Shown here: positions 51,770 through 60,258 of the stretch, piece by piece
Position numbering within the stretch: position 1 is the stretch's first letter
How the letters are laid out: each line of letters opens with the position of its first letter
Origin: Fen-455 sp050012675
GTDB lineage: Bacteria; Actinomycetota; Acidimicrobiia; Acidimicrobiales; Bog-793
DNA: 64,000 nt
Direction: 5' to 3'
Assembly (NCBI GenBank): GCA_050012675.1
Contig: JBEKGS010000003.1
Coordinates: forward strand, 1-64,000
Translations under genes and position numbers: made by a program
The notes under the pieces: model-generated
Seen by the model: the letters and a program-made list of their open reading frames with translations, nothing else
Database searches by the model: none
Told to the model about the DNA's origin: nothing

Positions 51770-53539
51770 ATGGAGTTCACCGGAGCGCAAGCGCTTGTGA
51801 AGAGCCTCGAGATGCAAGAAGTCGAAGTCGTCTTCGGCCTCCCCGGAGGTGCGATCCTGCCCGTATACGACCCGATCATCGACTCGCCCATCCGTCACAT
51901 CCTGGTCCGCCACGAGCAGGGCGCCGGGCACATGGCCGAGGGGTACGCGCAGGCGACCGGTAGGCCGGGAGTGGCCATGGTGACGAGCGGTCCGGCCGCG
52001 ACCAACATCGTGACCCCGCTCGCCGACGCCTATATGGACTCGATCCCCCTGGTCTGTATCACCGGCCAGGTCTCGACTAGCGCGATCGGGACCGACGCCT
52101 TCCAGGAGACCGACACAACGGGCATCACGCTCGGCGTCACGAAACACAACTGGCTCGTCACCGACGCCGCCGACATCCCCCAGGTCGTGCGGGAGGCCTT
52201 CCACATCGCCACGACCGGTCGCCCGGGTCCGGTGCTCATCGACTTCCCGAAAGACATCGCCAACAGCACGATGGAGTGGTACTGGCCCGATGGCGTGGAC
52301 CTGCCCGGGTACCATCCGGCCTCGCAACCGGACCCGGCGGCCATCCGCGAAGCGGCCGCCCTCGTGCTCGCGGCCGAGCGCCCGGTCATCTACGCCGGCG
52401 GCGGCATCTTGAAGTCGAGGGCGGCCGCGGCGCTTCGCGAGCTCGCGGACCTGACGGGCATCCCCGTCGTGACGACTCTCATGGCCCGCGGAGCCTTCCC
52501 CGACAGCCACCCGCTGTGCCTCGGGATGCCCGGTATGCACGGCAACTACACCGCGGTCACCGCCATGCAGAAGGCAGATCTCCTGATTGCCCTCGGGAGC
52601 CGTTTCGACGACCGCGTGACGGGCAAGGTCTCGGCCTTCGCGCCGCGGGCAAAGGTCATCCACGTCGACATCGACAAGGCCGAGATCGGCAAGGTGAGGC
52701 GACCCGAAGTCGGGATCCACGCCGACTGCCGCCTGGCAACCGAGGCCCTCGTCGAAGCGGTCAAGGCCTCCGGGCCGGTCGAGACGGGCCGACTGGTGCC
52801 GTGGATCGCCATGATTCGCCGCTGGCAGGCTGAGTACCCCTGCACCTACGACCGCTCCGAGCCCGCCAACGACAAAGCGGCCACCGGCGGTGGAGGACGC
52901 CGGCCGACGGTGAAGCCCCAGTTCGTCATCGAGACCTTGAGGTCCTTGACCCCTCCGGACACCATCCTCGTCTCCGGTGTCGGCCAGCACCAGATGTGGG
53001 CCTCCCAGTACTGGTCCTTCGAGTACCCGAACACCTGGGTCAATTCGGGAGGCCTCGGGACCATGGGCTTCGCCGTGCCGGCGGCCATCGGGGCCAAGGT
53101 CGGTCGTCCCGACCGGATGGTGTGGGCGGTCGACGGCGACGGCTGCTTCCAGATGACCGCGCAGGAGCTCGCCACCGCCACCGCCGAGGGCGTCCCGGTC
53201 AAGATCGCCATCTTGAACAACGCCTACCTCGGCATGGTGCGACAGTGGCAGCACATGTTCTACGAGGAGCGCTACTCGGAGGTCTACCTCTCACCGGACC
53301 TGCCCGACTACGTCGGATGGGCCGAGTCCATGGGCTGCATCGGTCTCCGCGTGGAGAACACGGAGGAAGTGGCGCCCGCCATCGAGAAGGCCAACGAGAT
53401 CGACGACCGGCCCGTCGTGATCGACTTTCGGACCGACTCGATGGAGCAGGTCTTCCCGATGGTGCCGGCCGGGGCGTCCAACGACGACATAGTCGTCTAC
53501 CAGTCCCAGCCGGGCGCGGACCGGGGGGCACGGCAATGA
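51770..53539 (+). CDS. ilvB: Acetolactate synthase, large subunit
   Basis: ThDP/FAD enzyme for the first common step of branched-chain amino acid synthesis, 589 aa. The catalytic Glu is in VRHEQGAGHMAEGYAQATG; the ThDP motif runs from VDGDGCFQMT to NNAYLGMVRQWQ; GVTKHNWLV and MHGNYTAVTAM fit the family. Its TGA overlaps the ATG of ilvN. Expression probably depends on the attenuator at 51576-51673. Confidence 0.97.
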   Translation: MEFTGAQALVKSLEMQEVEVVFGLPGGAILPVYDPIIDSPIRHILVRHEQGAGHMAEGYAQATGRPGVAMVTSGPAATNIVTPLADAYMDSIPLVCITGQVSTSAIGTDAFQETDTTGITLGVTKHNWLVTDAADIPQVVREAFHIATTGRPGPVLIDFPKDIANSTMEWYWPDGVDLPGYHPASQPDPAAIREAAALVLAAERPVIYAGGGILKSRAAAALRELADLTGIPVVTTLMARGAFPDSHPLCLGMPGMHGNYTAVTAMQKADLLIALGSRFDDRVTGKVSAFAPRAKVIHVDIDKAEIGKVRRPEVGIHADCRLATEALVEAVKASGPVETGRLVPWIAMIRRWQAEYPCTYDRSEPANDKAATGGGGRRPTVKPQFVIETLRSLTPPDTILVSGVGQHQMWASQYWSFEYPNTWVNSGGLGTMGFAVPAAIGAKVGRPDRMVWAVDGDGCFQMTAQELATATAEGVPVKIAILNNAYLGMVRQWQHMFYEERYSEVYLSPDLPDYVGWAESMGCIGLRVENTEEVAPAIEKANEIDDRPVVIDFRTDSMEQVFPMVPAGASNDDIVVYQSQPGADRGARQ

Positions 53540-54087
53540 GCCCGGGCCAGATGGCCTACGGCCCCCGTCACCGCCTGCTCTCGGTGCTCGTGGAGAACAA
53601 GGCGGGTGTGCTCGCCCGTGTGGCGGGACTGTTCTCGCGACGCGGGTACAACATCTACTCCCTGGCGGTCGCACCGACCGACAACGAGCGCTTCTCGCGG
53701 ATCTCGATCGTGGTCGACGTCGAGTCCTCGCCGCTCGAGCAGGTCGTGGCCCAGCTGGACAAGCTCATAAACGTCGTCGAGATCGGCGAGCTGCACCCCG
53801 ACCAAGCCCGCGAAGCCGAGCTGCTGCTGGTCAGCGTCTCGGCCGACGCCGGCCAGCGTTCCCAGGTCATCGAGCTGGTCGGCGTCTTCGGGGGCCGCAT
53901 AGTCGACGTCGCCCACGACGCCATCACCGTCATGGTGGCGGGAGCGCCCGAGGTGATCGACGACTTCGAGGACCTCATGAGGCCCTACGGCATAGCCGGG
54001 CTGCAAAGAACGGGCCGGATCGCGCTCCCCAAGCTGGATGGGAGACTCTCTTCCATGCCGGCCGCGCCCGCCGCCGGCATCGCCTAG
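53536..54087 (+). CDS. ilvN: Acetolactate synthase, regulatory small subunit
   Basis: 183 aa. The N-terminal ACT domain begins HRLLSVLVENKAGVLARVAGLFSRRGYNI and gives valine feedback in characterised relatives; a C-terminal ALS_ss domain follows (ELLLVSVSA…FGGRIVDVAHDAITVMVAG). ATG at 53536 overlaps the ilvB stop. Confidence 0.96.
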   Translation: MSPGQMAYGPRHRLLSVLVENKAGVLARVAGLFSRRGYNIYSLAVAPTDNERFSRISIVVDVESSPLEQVVAQLDKLINVVEIGELHPDQAREAELLLVSVSADAGQRSQVIELVGVFGGRIVDVAHDAITVMVAGAPEVIDDFEDLMRPYGIAGLQRTGRIALPKLDGRLSSMPAAPAAGIA

Positions 54088-54169
54088 GGCCGGGCCGGCG
54101 CTGTCCCGAGATCCCGAAACACCTTAAGACAACTCGAGCATCCCCACGAGCTACAAGGACAGGAGTGGT

Positions 54170-55195
54170 ATGGCCAAGCTCTACTACGAGAAGGACGCGG
54201 ACTCCTCCCTGGTCCGGACGCGCAAGGTGGCCATCGTCGGCTACGGCTCCCAGGGCCATGCGCACGCGTTGAACCTCCACGACTCCGGCGTGGACGTGCG
54301 CGTCGGACTGCGGCCGGGGTCGTCCTCGCGGTCCAAGGCTGAAGCGGCAGGCCTGCGCGTCGTGACCGTGGCCGAGGCCGCCGCGGACGCGGACCTGATA
54401 ATGATCCTGTTGCCCGACACCGAGCAGGCGACCGTGTACGAGGCCGAGATCGCCCCCCACCTCGCCCAAGGCGACGCGTTGTTCTTCGCGCACGGGTTCA
54501 ACATCCGTTTCGGGCTGATCAGCCCGCCCGAAGGCGTTGACGTCGCCATGGTCGCCCCCAAGGGCCCGGGCCACCTCGTGCGGCGCACCTACACCGAAGG
54601 CGGCGGCGTACCGTCGCTCATCGCTGCGTCGGCCGACGCCTCGGGCAAGGCGATGGCGCTCGCACTGTCCTACGCGGACGCCCTCGGCGCCACCAGGGCC
54701 GGCGTGCTCGAGACGACCTTCGCGGAGGAGACCGAGACCGACCTGTTCGGCGAGCAGGTCGTGTTGTGCGGCGGGCTGACAGCACTGGCCATGGCCGGTT
54801 TCGAGACGCTCGTCGAGGCCGGCTATCAGCCCGAGTCGGCGTACTTCGAATGCCTGCACGAGCTGAAGCTGATAGTCGACCTCATGTACGAGCAGGGCAT
54901 CGCAGGCATGCGGTTCTCGGTCTCGGACACGGCCGAGTACGGGGACCTGACCCGAGGTCCCCGGATCATCGACGACAGGGTCCGCGCCGAGATGCGCCGG
55001 ATACTCGGCGAGATCAAAGACGGGAGCTTCGCGGCCGAATGGGTGGCGGAGGACCGGGCGGGGAGGCCGCGTTTCAACGAGCTGCGCGCCGCCGGGCGCG
55101 GCCATCAGATCGAGTCGGTCGGTGCCGAGCTGCGGGCCATGATGCCCTTTGTGACGGCGGGGCGTCAGCGCCTGGAAGACGTCTCGGGGGGCTAG
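54170..55195 (+). CDS. ilvC: Ketol-acid reductoisomerase, class I
   Basis: Mg/NADPH-dependent isomeroreductase, 341 aa. N-terminal Rossmann loop VGYGSQGHAHALNLHDSG; the basic/Ser pattern of the cofactor loop (GSSSRSKAEAAG) suggests NADPH. APKGPGHLVRRTY and the Mg-binding acidic residues in FAEETETDLFGEQVVLCGG are present. The ATG follows GGACAGGAG. It is 82 nt after ilvN. Confidence 0.97.
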   Translation: MAKLYYEKDADSSLVRTRKVAIVGYGSQGHAHALNLHDSGVDVRVGLRPGSSSRSKAEAAGLRVVTVAEAAADADLIMILLPDTEQATVYEAEIAPHLAQGDALFFAHGFNIRFGLISPPEGVDVAMVAPKGPGHLVRRTYTEGGGVPSLIAASADASGKAMALALSYADALGATRAGVLETTFAEETETDLFGEQVVLCGGLTALAMAGFETLVEAGYQPESAYFECLHELKLIVDLMYEQGIAGMRFSVSDTAEYGDLTRGPRIIDDRVRAEMRRILGEIKDGSFAAEWVAEDRAGRPRFNELRAAGRGHQIESVGAELRAMMPFVTAGRQRLEDVSGG

Positions 55196-55212
55196 CCGTC
55201 TCCAGGCCCGTC

Positions 55213-56040
55213 CTGCAATCGAGACCGGGGAACGAGCCCGGCGGTCCGGCACGCGCCGCCTACCCGATCCTCGAGTTCGACCCGGAGCGGCGAGCGCTCA
55301 TCGAGCCGTCGGTGCATCTGTGCGCTCCGTCGCGCGACGAAGTCGACGTGCCCGCGCGAGCGGTCATGTGCTTCTTCGGCGACGTCGTGGCTGCGACGGC
55401 GTCCGCGCGATCGGCTCGCCAGGTGGCCCGTTTGCACTCGGAGCACGGCGTCCACCCGATATTCGAGCTCGAGCACCGCGGCGAGCGCGTCTGCTTCTTC
55501 CAGCCCGGCGTCGGCGCCCCGCTCGCGGCGCTGTTCTTGGAGGAGGCCATCGACTACGGCTGCCGGGCCCTGGTCGCGTGCGGGGGCGCCGGATCGCTCG
55601 ACGCCGATCTGGCCCTGGGCCATCCGGTCGTCGTGTCGGCGGCCGTGCGCGACGAGGGCACCTCGTATCACTACCTGGCCCCTTCGCGGCTCGTCGAGGC
55701 GGATCCTGCGGTCGTGTCGCTCATCGAAGGCACCCTTCGGCGCGCCGGTGTGCCGTTCACGACGGGGACGACATGGTCGACCGATGCCGTCTACCGAGAG
55801 ACGCGCGACAAGACGTCGCTGCGCCGGGCCGAAGGCTGCATCACCGTCGAAATGGAGGCGGCAGCGCTGCTGGCCGTGGCCCGGTTCAGGGGCGTGGCGC
55901 TCGGCCAGCTCCTCTACGCCGGTGACAGTCTCGCGGGCGAGTCCTGGGACCACCGTGACTGGGTGCAGGCCCATGACGTGCGCCAGGCGCTGTTCTGGCT
56001 GGCCATGGACGCCGCCGCGGAGATGGTGCCCCCATCTTGA
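55213..56040 (+). CDS. Nucleoside phosphorylase-like protein (start uncertain)
   Basis: PNP/UDP phosphorylase-superfamily protein of about 275 aa. Conserved segments are YPILEFDPERRALIEPS, ALVACGGAGSLDADLALG, VSAAVRDEGTSYHYL, TGTTWSTDAVYRETRDK and the substrate-binding VEMEAAALLAVARFRG, ending LYAGDSLAGESWDHRDW. Between the ilvC stop and the conserved N-terminus there is no in-frame ATG, GTG or TTG. CTG at 55213 is used here as a placeholder; the nearest in-frame ATG (55039) lies deep in ilvC. The real start or a sequence error remains open. Substrate unknown. Confidence 0.75.
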   Translation: MQSRPGNEPGGPARAAYPILEFDPERRALIEPSVHLCAPSRDEVDVPARAVMCFFGDVVAATASARSARQVARLHSEHGVHPIFELEHRGERVCFFQPGVGAPLAALFLEEAIDYGCRALVACGGAGSLDADLALGHPVVVSAAVRDEGTSYHYLAPSRLVEADPAVVSLIEGTLRRAGVPFTTGTTWSTDAVYRETRDKTSLRRAEGCITVEMEAAALLAVARFRGVALGQLLYAGDSLAGESWDHRDWVQAHDVRQALFWLAMDAAAEMVPPS

Positions 56041-56047
56041 GTGTCAA

Positions 56048-56057
56048 GTGCCGGCAC
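56048..56057. repeat. 10-bp palindrome after the phosphorylase gene
   Basis: GTGCCGGCAC, perfect palindrome 8 nt after the stop, followed by GGCAC-CGCC-GTGCC, a small hairpin. Possible weak terminator. Confidence 0.3.
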
Positions 56058-56088
56058 CGCCGTGCCGACGTTAATTGCAGGACCCAGG

Positions 56089-56100
56089 TCGTCGCGACGA
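56089..56100. promoter_or_regulatory. 12-bp perfect palindrome upstream of the secreted protein gene
   Basis: TCGTCGCGACGA is its own reverse complement and lies 65 nt before the start at 56165. It looks like a dimeric regulator site; no factor is identified. Confidence 0.35.
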
Positions 56101-56164
56101 GCACAGATACAAATCGGGGTGAAGCCGGGGCGTGTCCGAACGACCTCGATCAAGGAGAGAGATC

Positions 56165-56827
56165 ATGAGCACCTCTAGGATCGGCGTGCCGCCCTCCGCC
56201 TTGCCCGCTTTGATCCGGCGCGGAGCCCGCACCCGGCCCGCGGCCTCGTTGCTCGCCGTGAGCGGCCTGGTGGTGTCTCTGGCCATCCTCCCGGCCACGG
56301 CTCAGGCCGCACGGCACCGTGCCCCTTCGCCGGGCGCGAGGTCGGCTGTGGTCGCGCGCAGCTCGGACCCCGCCACGCCGGCCTCGGCGTTTTGCGCCCA
56401 CTTCTCGGCCAAGACGGTTTCGTCGCTCGTCGGGGCGAACGAGGTTCTGCTAGAAGTCCTCGACGAGACCTCGTACGAGTGCATCTTCATGGGCACGACC
56501 GCGGCGGGATGGCAGGTCATCATCTCGATGAGACAGGGCATGCCGGCATCTGAGCTCGCCACGCTGAAAGCGGCCGAGGCGAGGATCACCGCGCAGTCGC
56601 CCAAGGACGTGACGCTCGTGTTCACGCCACTGCCGACCCTGTCCAAGACCGCTTTCAGCTGGACTTACGCGAAACCGCTGAACGGGGGCCAGCTCGTCGG
56701 CGTGGCGAACAACACCAAGACCACCGGTTACGGCGCCGCCATGGGCCGCGCGGCGGCGACATTTGGGAAGGCGGCAGCGCACGTGCCCGTCCTCGAGCGC
56801 CTGTTGGCGCTCGACATGGCCGCCTGA
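56165..56827 (+). CDS. Secreted protein of unknown function
   Basis: 220 aa. ATG at 56165 has AAGGAGAG 7 nt upstream. A basic N-terminus is followed by SLLAVSGLVVSLAILPATAQA, a signal peptide with a plausible signal peptidase I site after AQA. The mature part has two cysteines (SAFCAHFS and SYECIFMG) in a spacing reminiscent of DUF3558-type secreted proteins of actinobacteria, but the match is too weak to name. No enzyme motif is seen. Confidence 0.6.
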   Translation: MSTSRIGVPPSALPALIRRGARTRPAASLLAVSGLVVSLAILPATAQAARHRAPSPGARSAVVARSSDPATPASAFCAHFSAKTVSSLVGANEVLLEVLDETSYECIFMGTTAAGWQVIISMRQGMPASELATLKAAEARITAQSPKDVTLVFTPLPTLSKTAFSWTYAKPLNGGQLVGVANNTKTTGYGAAMGRAAATFGKAAAHVPVLERLLALDMAA

Positions 56828-56944
56828 GAGGGCCCGTTGGCGACCGTGGCCCCCCGCCGAGGATCGCTTGGAGAGGCGTCGAGGGGGCGAGCCCGAATTG
56901 GCCCGAAGGGCAAGTACCCTGCACAAACAGTGGGAGCAAGCGAG

Positions 56945-57760
56945 GTGACCCAACCAGGAGCAGGTCTCGACCTGACAGTGGTCGTCCCGTACTTCAACCC
57001 CGGGCCCAATCTGGCGGGCCACGTCGCCCAGGTGATCGAGGTGCTGCGCGAACGCGGGGTCAGTTTCGAGGTCATAGCCGTCTCGGACGGCTCGACCGAC
57101 GGCAGTGACGTCGGCCTCGACGACCTTGGCGCCGAGGTCCAGGTGATCCACCTGCCGATCAACCAGGGCAAGGGCCGCGCCCTGCGTGTCGGCTTCGGGT
57201 TGGGCCGGGGCAGCTACCTGGGCTTCATCGATGGTGACGGGGACATTCCGGCGCCGGTGCTGGGCGAATTCGTCTCGTGCATACAAAAGGAGCGCCCCGA
57301 CTTCGCCATCGGCTCCAAGCGCCATCCCGCGTCGGTGGTCGTCTACCCGCCACTGCGACGCTTCTATTCGTGGGGTTACCAGGTCCTCGCCAGGGTGTTG
57401 CTGGGCCTCGACGTCACCGACACCCAGAGCGGGATAAAGCTGGCCCGCCGCGAGATCGTCACCGAGCTGCTCCCGGTACTCGAGGAGGACGGCTTCACGT
57501 TCGATCTCGAGCTGCTGGCGGTCGCGCGTCGCCTCGGCTACACCCGCGTAGTCGAGCTGCCCGTCGAGATCAGGCAACGCTTCTCGTCCACGGTCTCTCC
57601 GAGGGCGGCCTTCGAGATGCTGATCGACACCGTGCGCCTCACGTGGCGTCTGCGCGTCGCACACCACTACGAGCGGGCTCTGACGGCCCGGCGCCTCGCC
57701 AGCCGCCGCCACCGTCTCGAGATGGCCGTCGCGGACGTGCCCGCCCGGAGCACCTCCTAG
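56945..57760 (+). CDS. Family 2 glycosyltransferase, dolichol/polyprenyl-phosphate sugar type
   Basis: 271 aa. LTVVVPYFNPGPNLAGH, VIAVSDGSTDGS, INQGKGRALRVGFGLGRG and the metal-binding FIDGDGDIP are typical of DPM1-like GT2 enzymes; DVTDTQSGIKLARRE and FDLELLAVARRLGYTRVVELPVEI complete the fold. There is no C-terminal membrane segment. A -10-like TACCCT at 56915-56920 favours a start at GTG 56930 or 56945, both in frame. Its stop overlaps the convergent serC stop in a CTAG. Confidence 0.85.
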   Translation: MTQPGAGLDLTVVVPYFNPGPNLAGHVAQVIEVLRERGVSFEVIAVSDGSTDGSDVGLDDLGAEVQVIHLPINQGKGRALRVGFGLGRGSYLGFIDGDGDIPAPVLGEFVSCIQKERPDFAIGSKRHPASVVVYPPLRRFYSWGYQVLARVLLGLDVTDTQSGIKLARREIVTELLPVLEEDGFTFDLELLAVARRLGYTRVVELPVEIRQRFSSTVSPRAAFEMLIDTVRLTWRLRVAHHYERALTARRLASRRHRLEMAVADVPARSTS

Positions 57761-58896
57761 GCGACAGGGGCGAGCTCTTCCACGACCCAGTCGACACAGG
57801 CTGTCAGGGCCTCGACGTCCGCGGGCTCGATAGCCGGGAACAGCGCCACGCGCAGCTGGTTTCTCCCCAGCTTGCGGTAAGGCTCGGTGTCGACGATGCC
57901 GTTGGAGCGCAGCACCGAGGCGATCTCGAGGGCGTCGATCGTCCCGTCGAAGTCGATCGTCGCTGTGACGTGGCTCCGCTTTGCCGGATCGCTCACAAAG
58001 GGTCGGGCGAACTTGGAGCGCTCGGCCCAGGAGTAGATGATCTCGGCGGAACGGTCGGCCCGTGACGCGGCCCATTCGAGACCGCCGTTGGAGGCGAACC
58101 AGTCGACCTGCTCGGACAGCAGGAGCAAGGTGGCCAGCGCCGGGGTGTTGTAGGTCTGTTGCAGGCGTGAGTTGGCAATTGCGATCTTCAGGTCCAAAAA
58201 GGCGGGGACGAACCTCCCACCGGCTGCCAGGCGCTCGACGCGTTCGAGGGCCGCAGGCGACAGCAGCGCCAGCCAGAGGCCGCCCTCGGACCCGAAGCAC
58301 TTCTGCGGGGCGAAGTAGTAGGCGTCGAATTGGTCGGCCTGAACCCTGAGGCCGCCCGCCGCCGAGGTGGCGTCGACGAGCACGAGGCCCTCGGCAAGGC
58401 TGCCGTCGGCCCGGCGAGGCCGCGCAACGACCGCCTGCACGCCTGTCGAGGTCTCGTTGTGGGTGAGGCAGTAGGTGTCCACTGTGGGGTTCGGGACCGG
58501 GTCGGGATGAGTGCCCGGTTCGGAGACGATGACGTCGGGGTCTTCTAGGAACGGCGCCGCCTTGGTGCACTCGGCGAACTTCGAGGAGAACTCCCCGAAA
58601 GACAGGTGCTGGCTGCGCGCCTCGACCAGGCAGAACGTCGCGGCGTCCCAGAACGCGGTCGTCCCGCCATTGCCCAACGCCACCTCGTAGTCCTCCGGCA
58701 GCTCGAAGAGCTCGGCCAGACCGGCGCGGACGCGACCCACGACATCTCGGACGCGCGCCTGGCGATGGCTCGTGCCCAGGTAGCTCGGTGCCTGCCTCGC
58801 GAGAGCCCCCACCGACTCGGCGCGGACCTTCGACGGCCCCGACCCGAAACGGCCGTCGGCTGGCAGTAGGTGCTCGGGTATCACGAGTCCGGCCAA
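57757..58896 (-). CDS. serC: Phosphoserine aminotransferase
   Basis: PLP enzyme for the second step of serine synthesis, 379 aa, the actinobacterial form. FGSGPSKVRAESVGALA at the N-terminus, ALGNGGTTAFWDAATF, VDATSAAGGLRVQ and the PLP Lys in YYFAPQKCFGSEGGLW. TTG start at 58896 with TGGAGG 6 nt upstream; an in-frame GTG at 58884 is the alternative. It is divergent from the aminotransferase-serA pair, which adds the first step of the same pathway. Confidence 0.93.
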   Translation of the reverse strand: MAGLVIPEHLLPADGRFGSGPSKVRAESVGALARQAPSYLGTSHRQARVRDVVGRVRAGLAELFELPEDYEVALGNGGTTAFWDAATFCLVEARSQHLSFGEFSSKFAECTKAAPFLEDPDVIVSEPGTHPDPVPNPTVDTYCLTHNETSTGVQAVVARPRRADGSLAEGLVLVDATSAAGGLRVQADQFDAYYFAPQKCFGSEGGLWLALLSPAALERVERLAAGGRFVPAFLDLKIAIANSRLQQTYNTPALATLLLLSEQVDWFASNGGLEWAASRADRSAEIIYSWAERSKFARPFVSDPAKRSHVTATIDFDGTIDALEIASVLRSNGIVDTEPYRKLGRNQLRVALFPAIEPADVEALTACVDWVVEELAPVA

Positions 58897-59010
58897 GGAG
58901 AGCCTCCAGAAAACGTCCGTGGGTCGCTAGACCCGGGATATCGCACCGGCTGCCACTGCGCCGAAAGGTGGCGGCCGCAAAGCCGCAGTGCGGAAACTTT
59001 GTGCAAGCAT

Positions 59011-60255
59011 ATGCAGATGGCGACATCACCTCCATTAGACCTTTCGTCGGCGCGTAGCCGGATCTCGCGTCGGGTGGGCGGCGTGGCGCCGTCGGCCACC
59101 CTGGCCATTGACGGCAAGGCGAAGCTGCTTAAGTCCCAGGGCGTCGATGTCGTCGGCTTCGGAGCCGGCGAGCCTGACTTTCCGACGCCCGCGGCCATCG
59201 TCGAGGCCGCCATCGCCGCCTGCAGCGACGTGCGAAACCACCGCTACACCCAGACCGGCGGCCTGCCCGAGCTCAAGGAGGCCATCGTCTCAAAGACGGC
59301 GCGCGACTCGGGCTATGGGATAAGGCCCGGCCAGGTCCTTGTCACCAATGGTGGAAAGCACGCCGTTTACAATGCCTTTGCGGCGTTGCTCGACCCGGGC
59401 GACGAGGTGCTCGTGCCGGCCCCGTACTGGACCACCTACCCCGAGGCGATCCGTCTCGCCGGGGGCGTGCCGGTCGAGGTGCCCACGAACGCCGCGAGCG
59501 GCTTCAAGGTGACCGTCGACCAGCTCGACCGTGCCGCCACCGAGCGGACCAAGGTCCTGGTTTTCGTGTCCCCGTCCAACCCGACCGGGGCTGTCTACGG
59601 GCGGGACCAGATCGCCGAGATCGGTCGCCTCGCGCTCGAGCGAGGGTGGTGGGTGCTCACCGACGAGATATACGAGCACCTCGTCTACGGGGGCCGAGAA
59701 CAGCACTCGATGCCGGTGGTGGTGCCCGAGATCGCCGACCGCTGTGTCGTGGTCAACGGCGTCGCCAAGACCTACGCCATGACGGGCTGGCGCGTCGGAT
59801 GGATGATCGGCCCCCTTGATGTCGTGGAGGCGGCCACGAACCTCCAGTCGCACGCCACCTCGAACGTCAACAACGTCGCCCAGCGTGCCACCATCGCCGC
59901 CCTCACCGGTGACCTGGTCGCCGTCGGTGAGATGAGGGAGGCCTTCGACCGGCGCCGGCGGACGATATTCAAGATGCTGTCGGAGATCGAAGGGGTCTCG
60001 TGTGTCGAGCCGGAGGGCGCCTTCTACGCGTTCCCGTCCTTCGAGAACCTGCTGGGACGCGAGCTCAGGGGTTCGAGACCCAAGACCACCCTCGAGCTGG
60101 CCGAGCTCGTGCTCGAAGAGTCCCGGGTCGCATTCGTCCCCGGCGAGGCCTTCGGTGCGCCCGGCTATGGCCGCTTCTCGTACGCCCTGTCGGACGCCGA
60201 CCTCGTGCGCGGCATCGAGCGCCTCGGCGAGCTGTTGTCGGAGGCGGTTGAGTAG
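59011..60255 (+). CDS. aspC: Aspartate aminotransferase family protein
   Basis: Class I/II PLP aminotransferase, about 414 aa. FGAGEPDFPTPAAIVEAA, NHRYTQTGGLPELKEAI, SPSNPTGAVY and the PLP lysine in VVNGVAKTYAMTGWRVGWM. It belongs to the bacterial aspartate aminotransferase subgroup. ATGs at 59011 and 59017 are both possible; GCATATGC around the first is palindromic, and AAGCAT lies 6 nt before the second. serA follows after 3 nt. Confidence 0.9.
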   Translation: MQMATSPPLDLSSARSRISRRVGGVAPSATLAIDGKAKLLKSQGVDVVGFGAGEPDFPTPAAIVEAAIAACSDVRNHRYTQTGGLPELKEAIVSKTARDSGYGIRPGQVLVTNGGKHAVYNAFAALLDPGDEVLVPAPYWTTYPEAIRLAGGVPVEVPTNAASGFKVTVDQLDRAATERTKVLVFVSPSNPTGAVYGRDQIAEIGRLALERGWWVLTDEIYEHLVYGGREQHSMPVVVPEIADRCVVVNGVAKTYAMTGWRVGWMIGPLDVVEAATNLQSHATSNVNNVAQRATIAALTGDLVAVGEMREAFDRRRRTIFKMLSEIEGVSCVEPEGAFYAFPSFENLLGRELRGSRPKTTLELAELVLEESRVAFVPGEAFGAPGYGRFSYALSDADLVRGIERLGELLSEAVE

Positions 60256-60258
60256 ACG

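Noticed and set aside
55039..56040. Start of the phosphorylase at the in-frame ATG 55039 inside ilvC
   Set aside because: It would overlap ilvC by more than 150 nt and add an Arg/Gly-rich segment unlike the family.
56450..59035. 861-codon open frame on the minus strand
   Set aside because: It runs antisense to the secreted protein and glycosyltransferase and out of frame through serC; Arg/Pro-rich with no domain.
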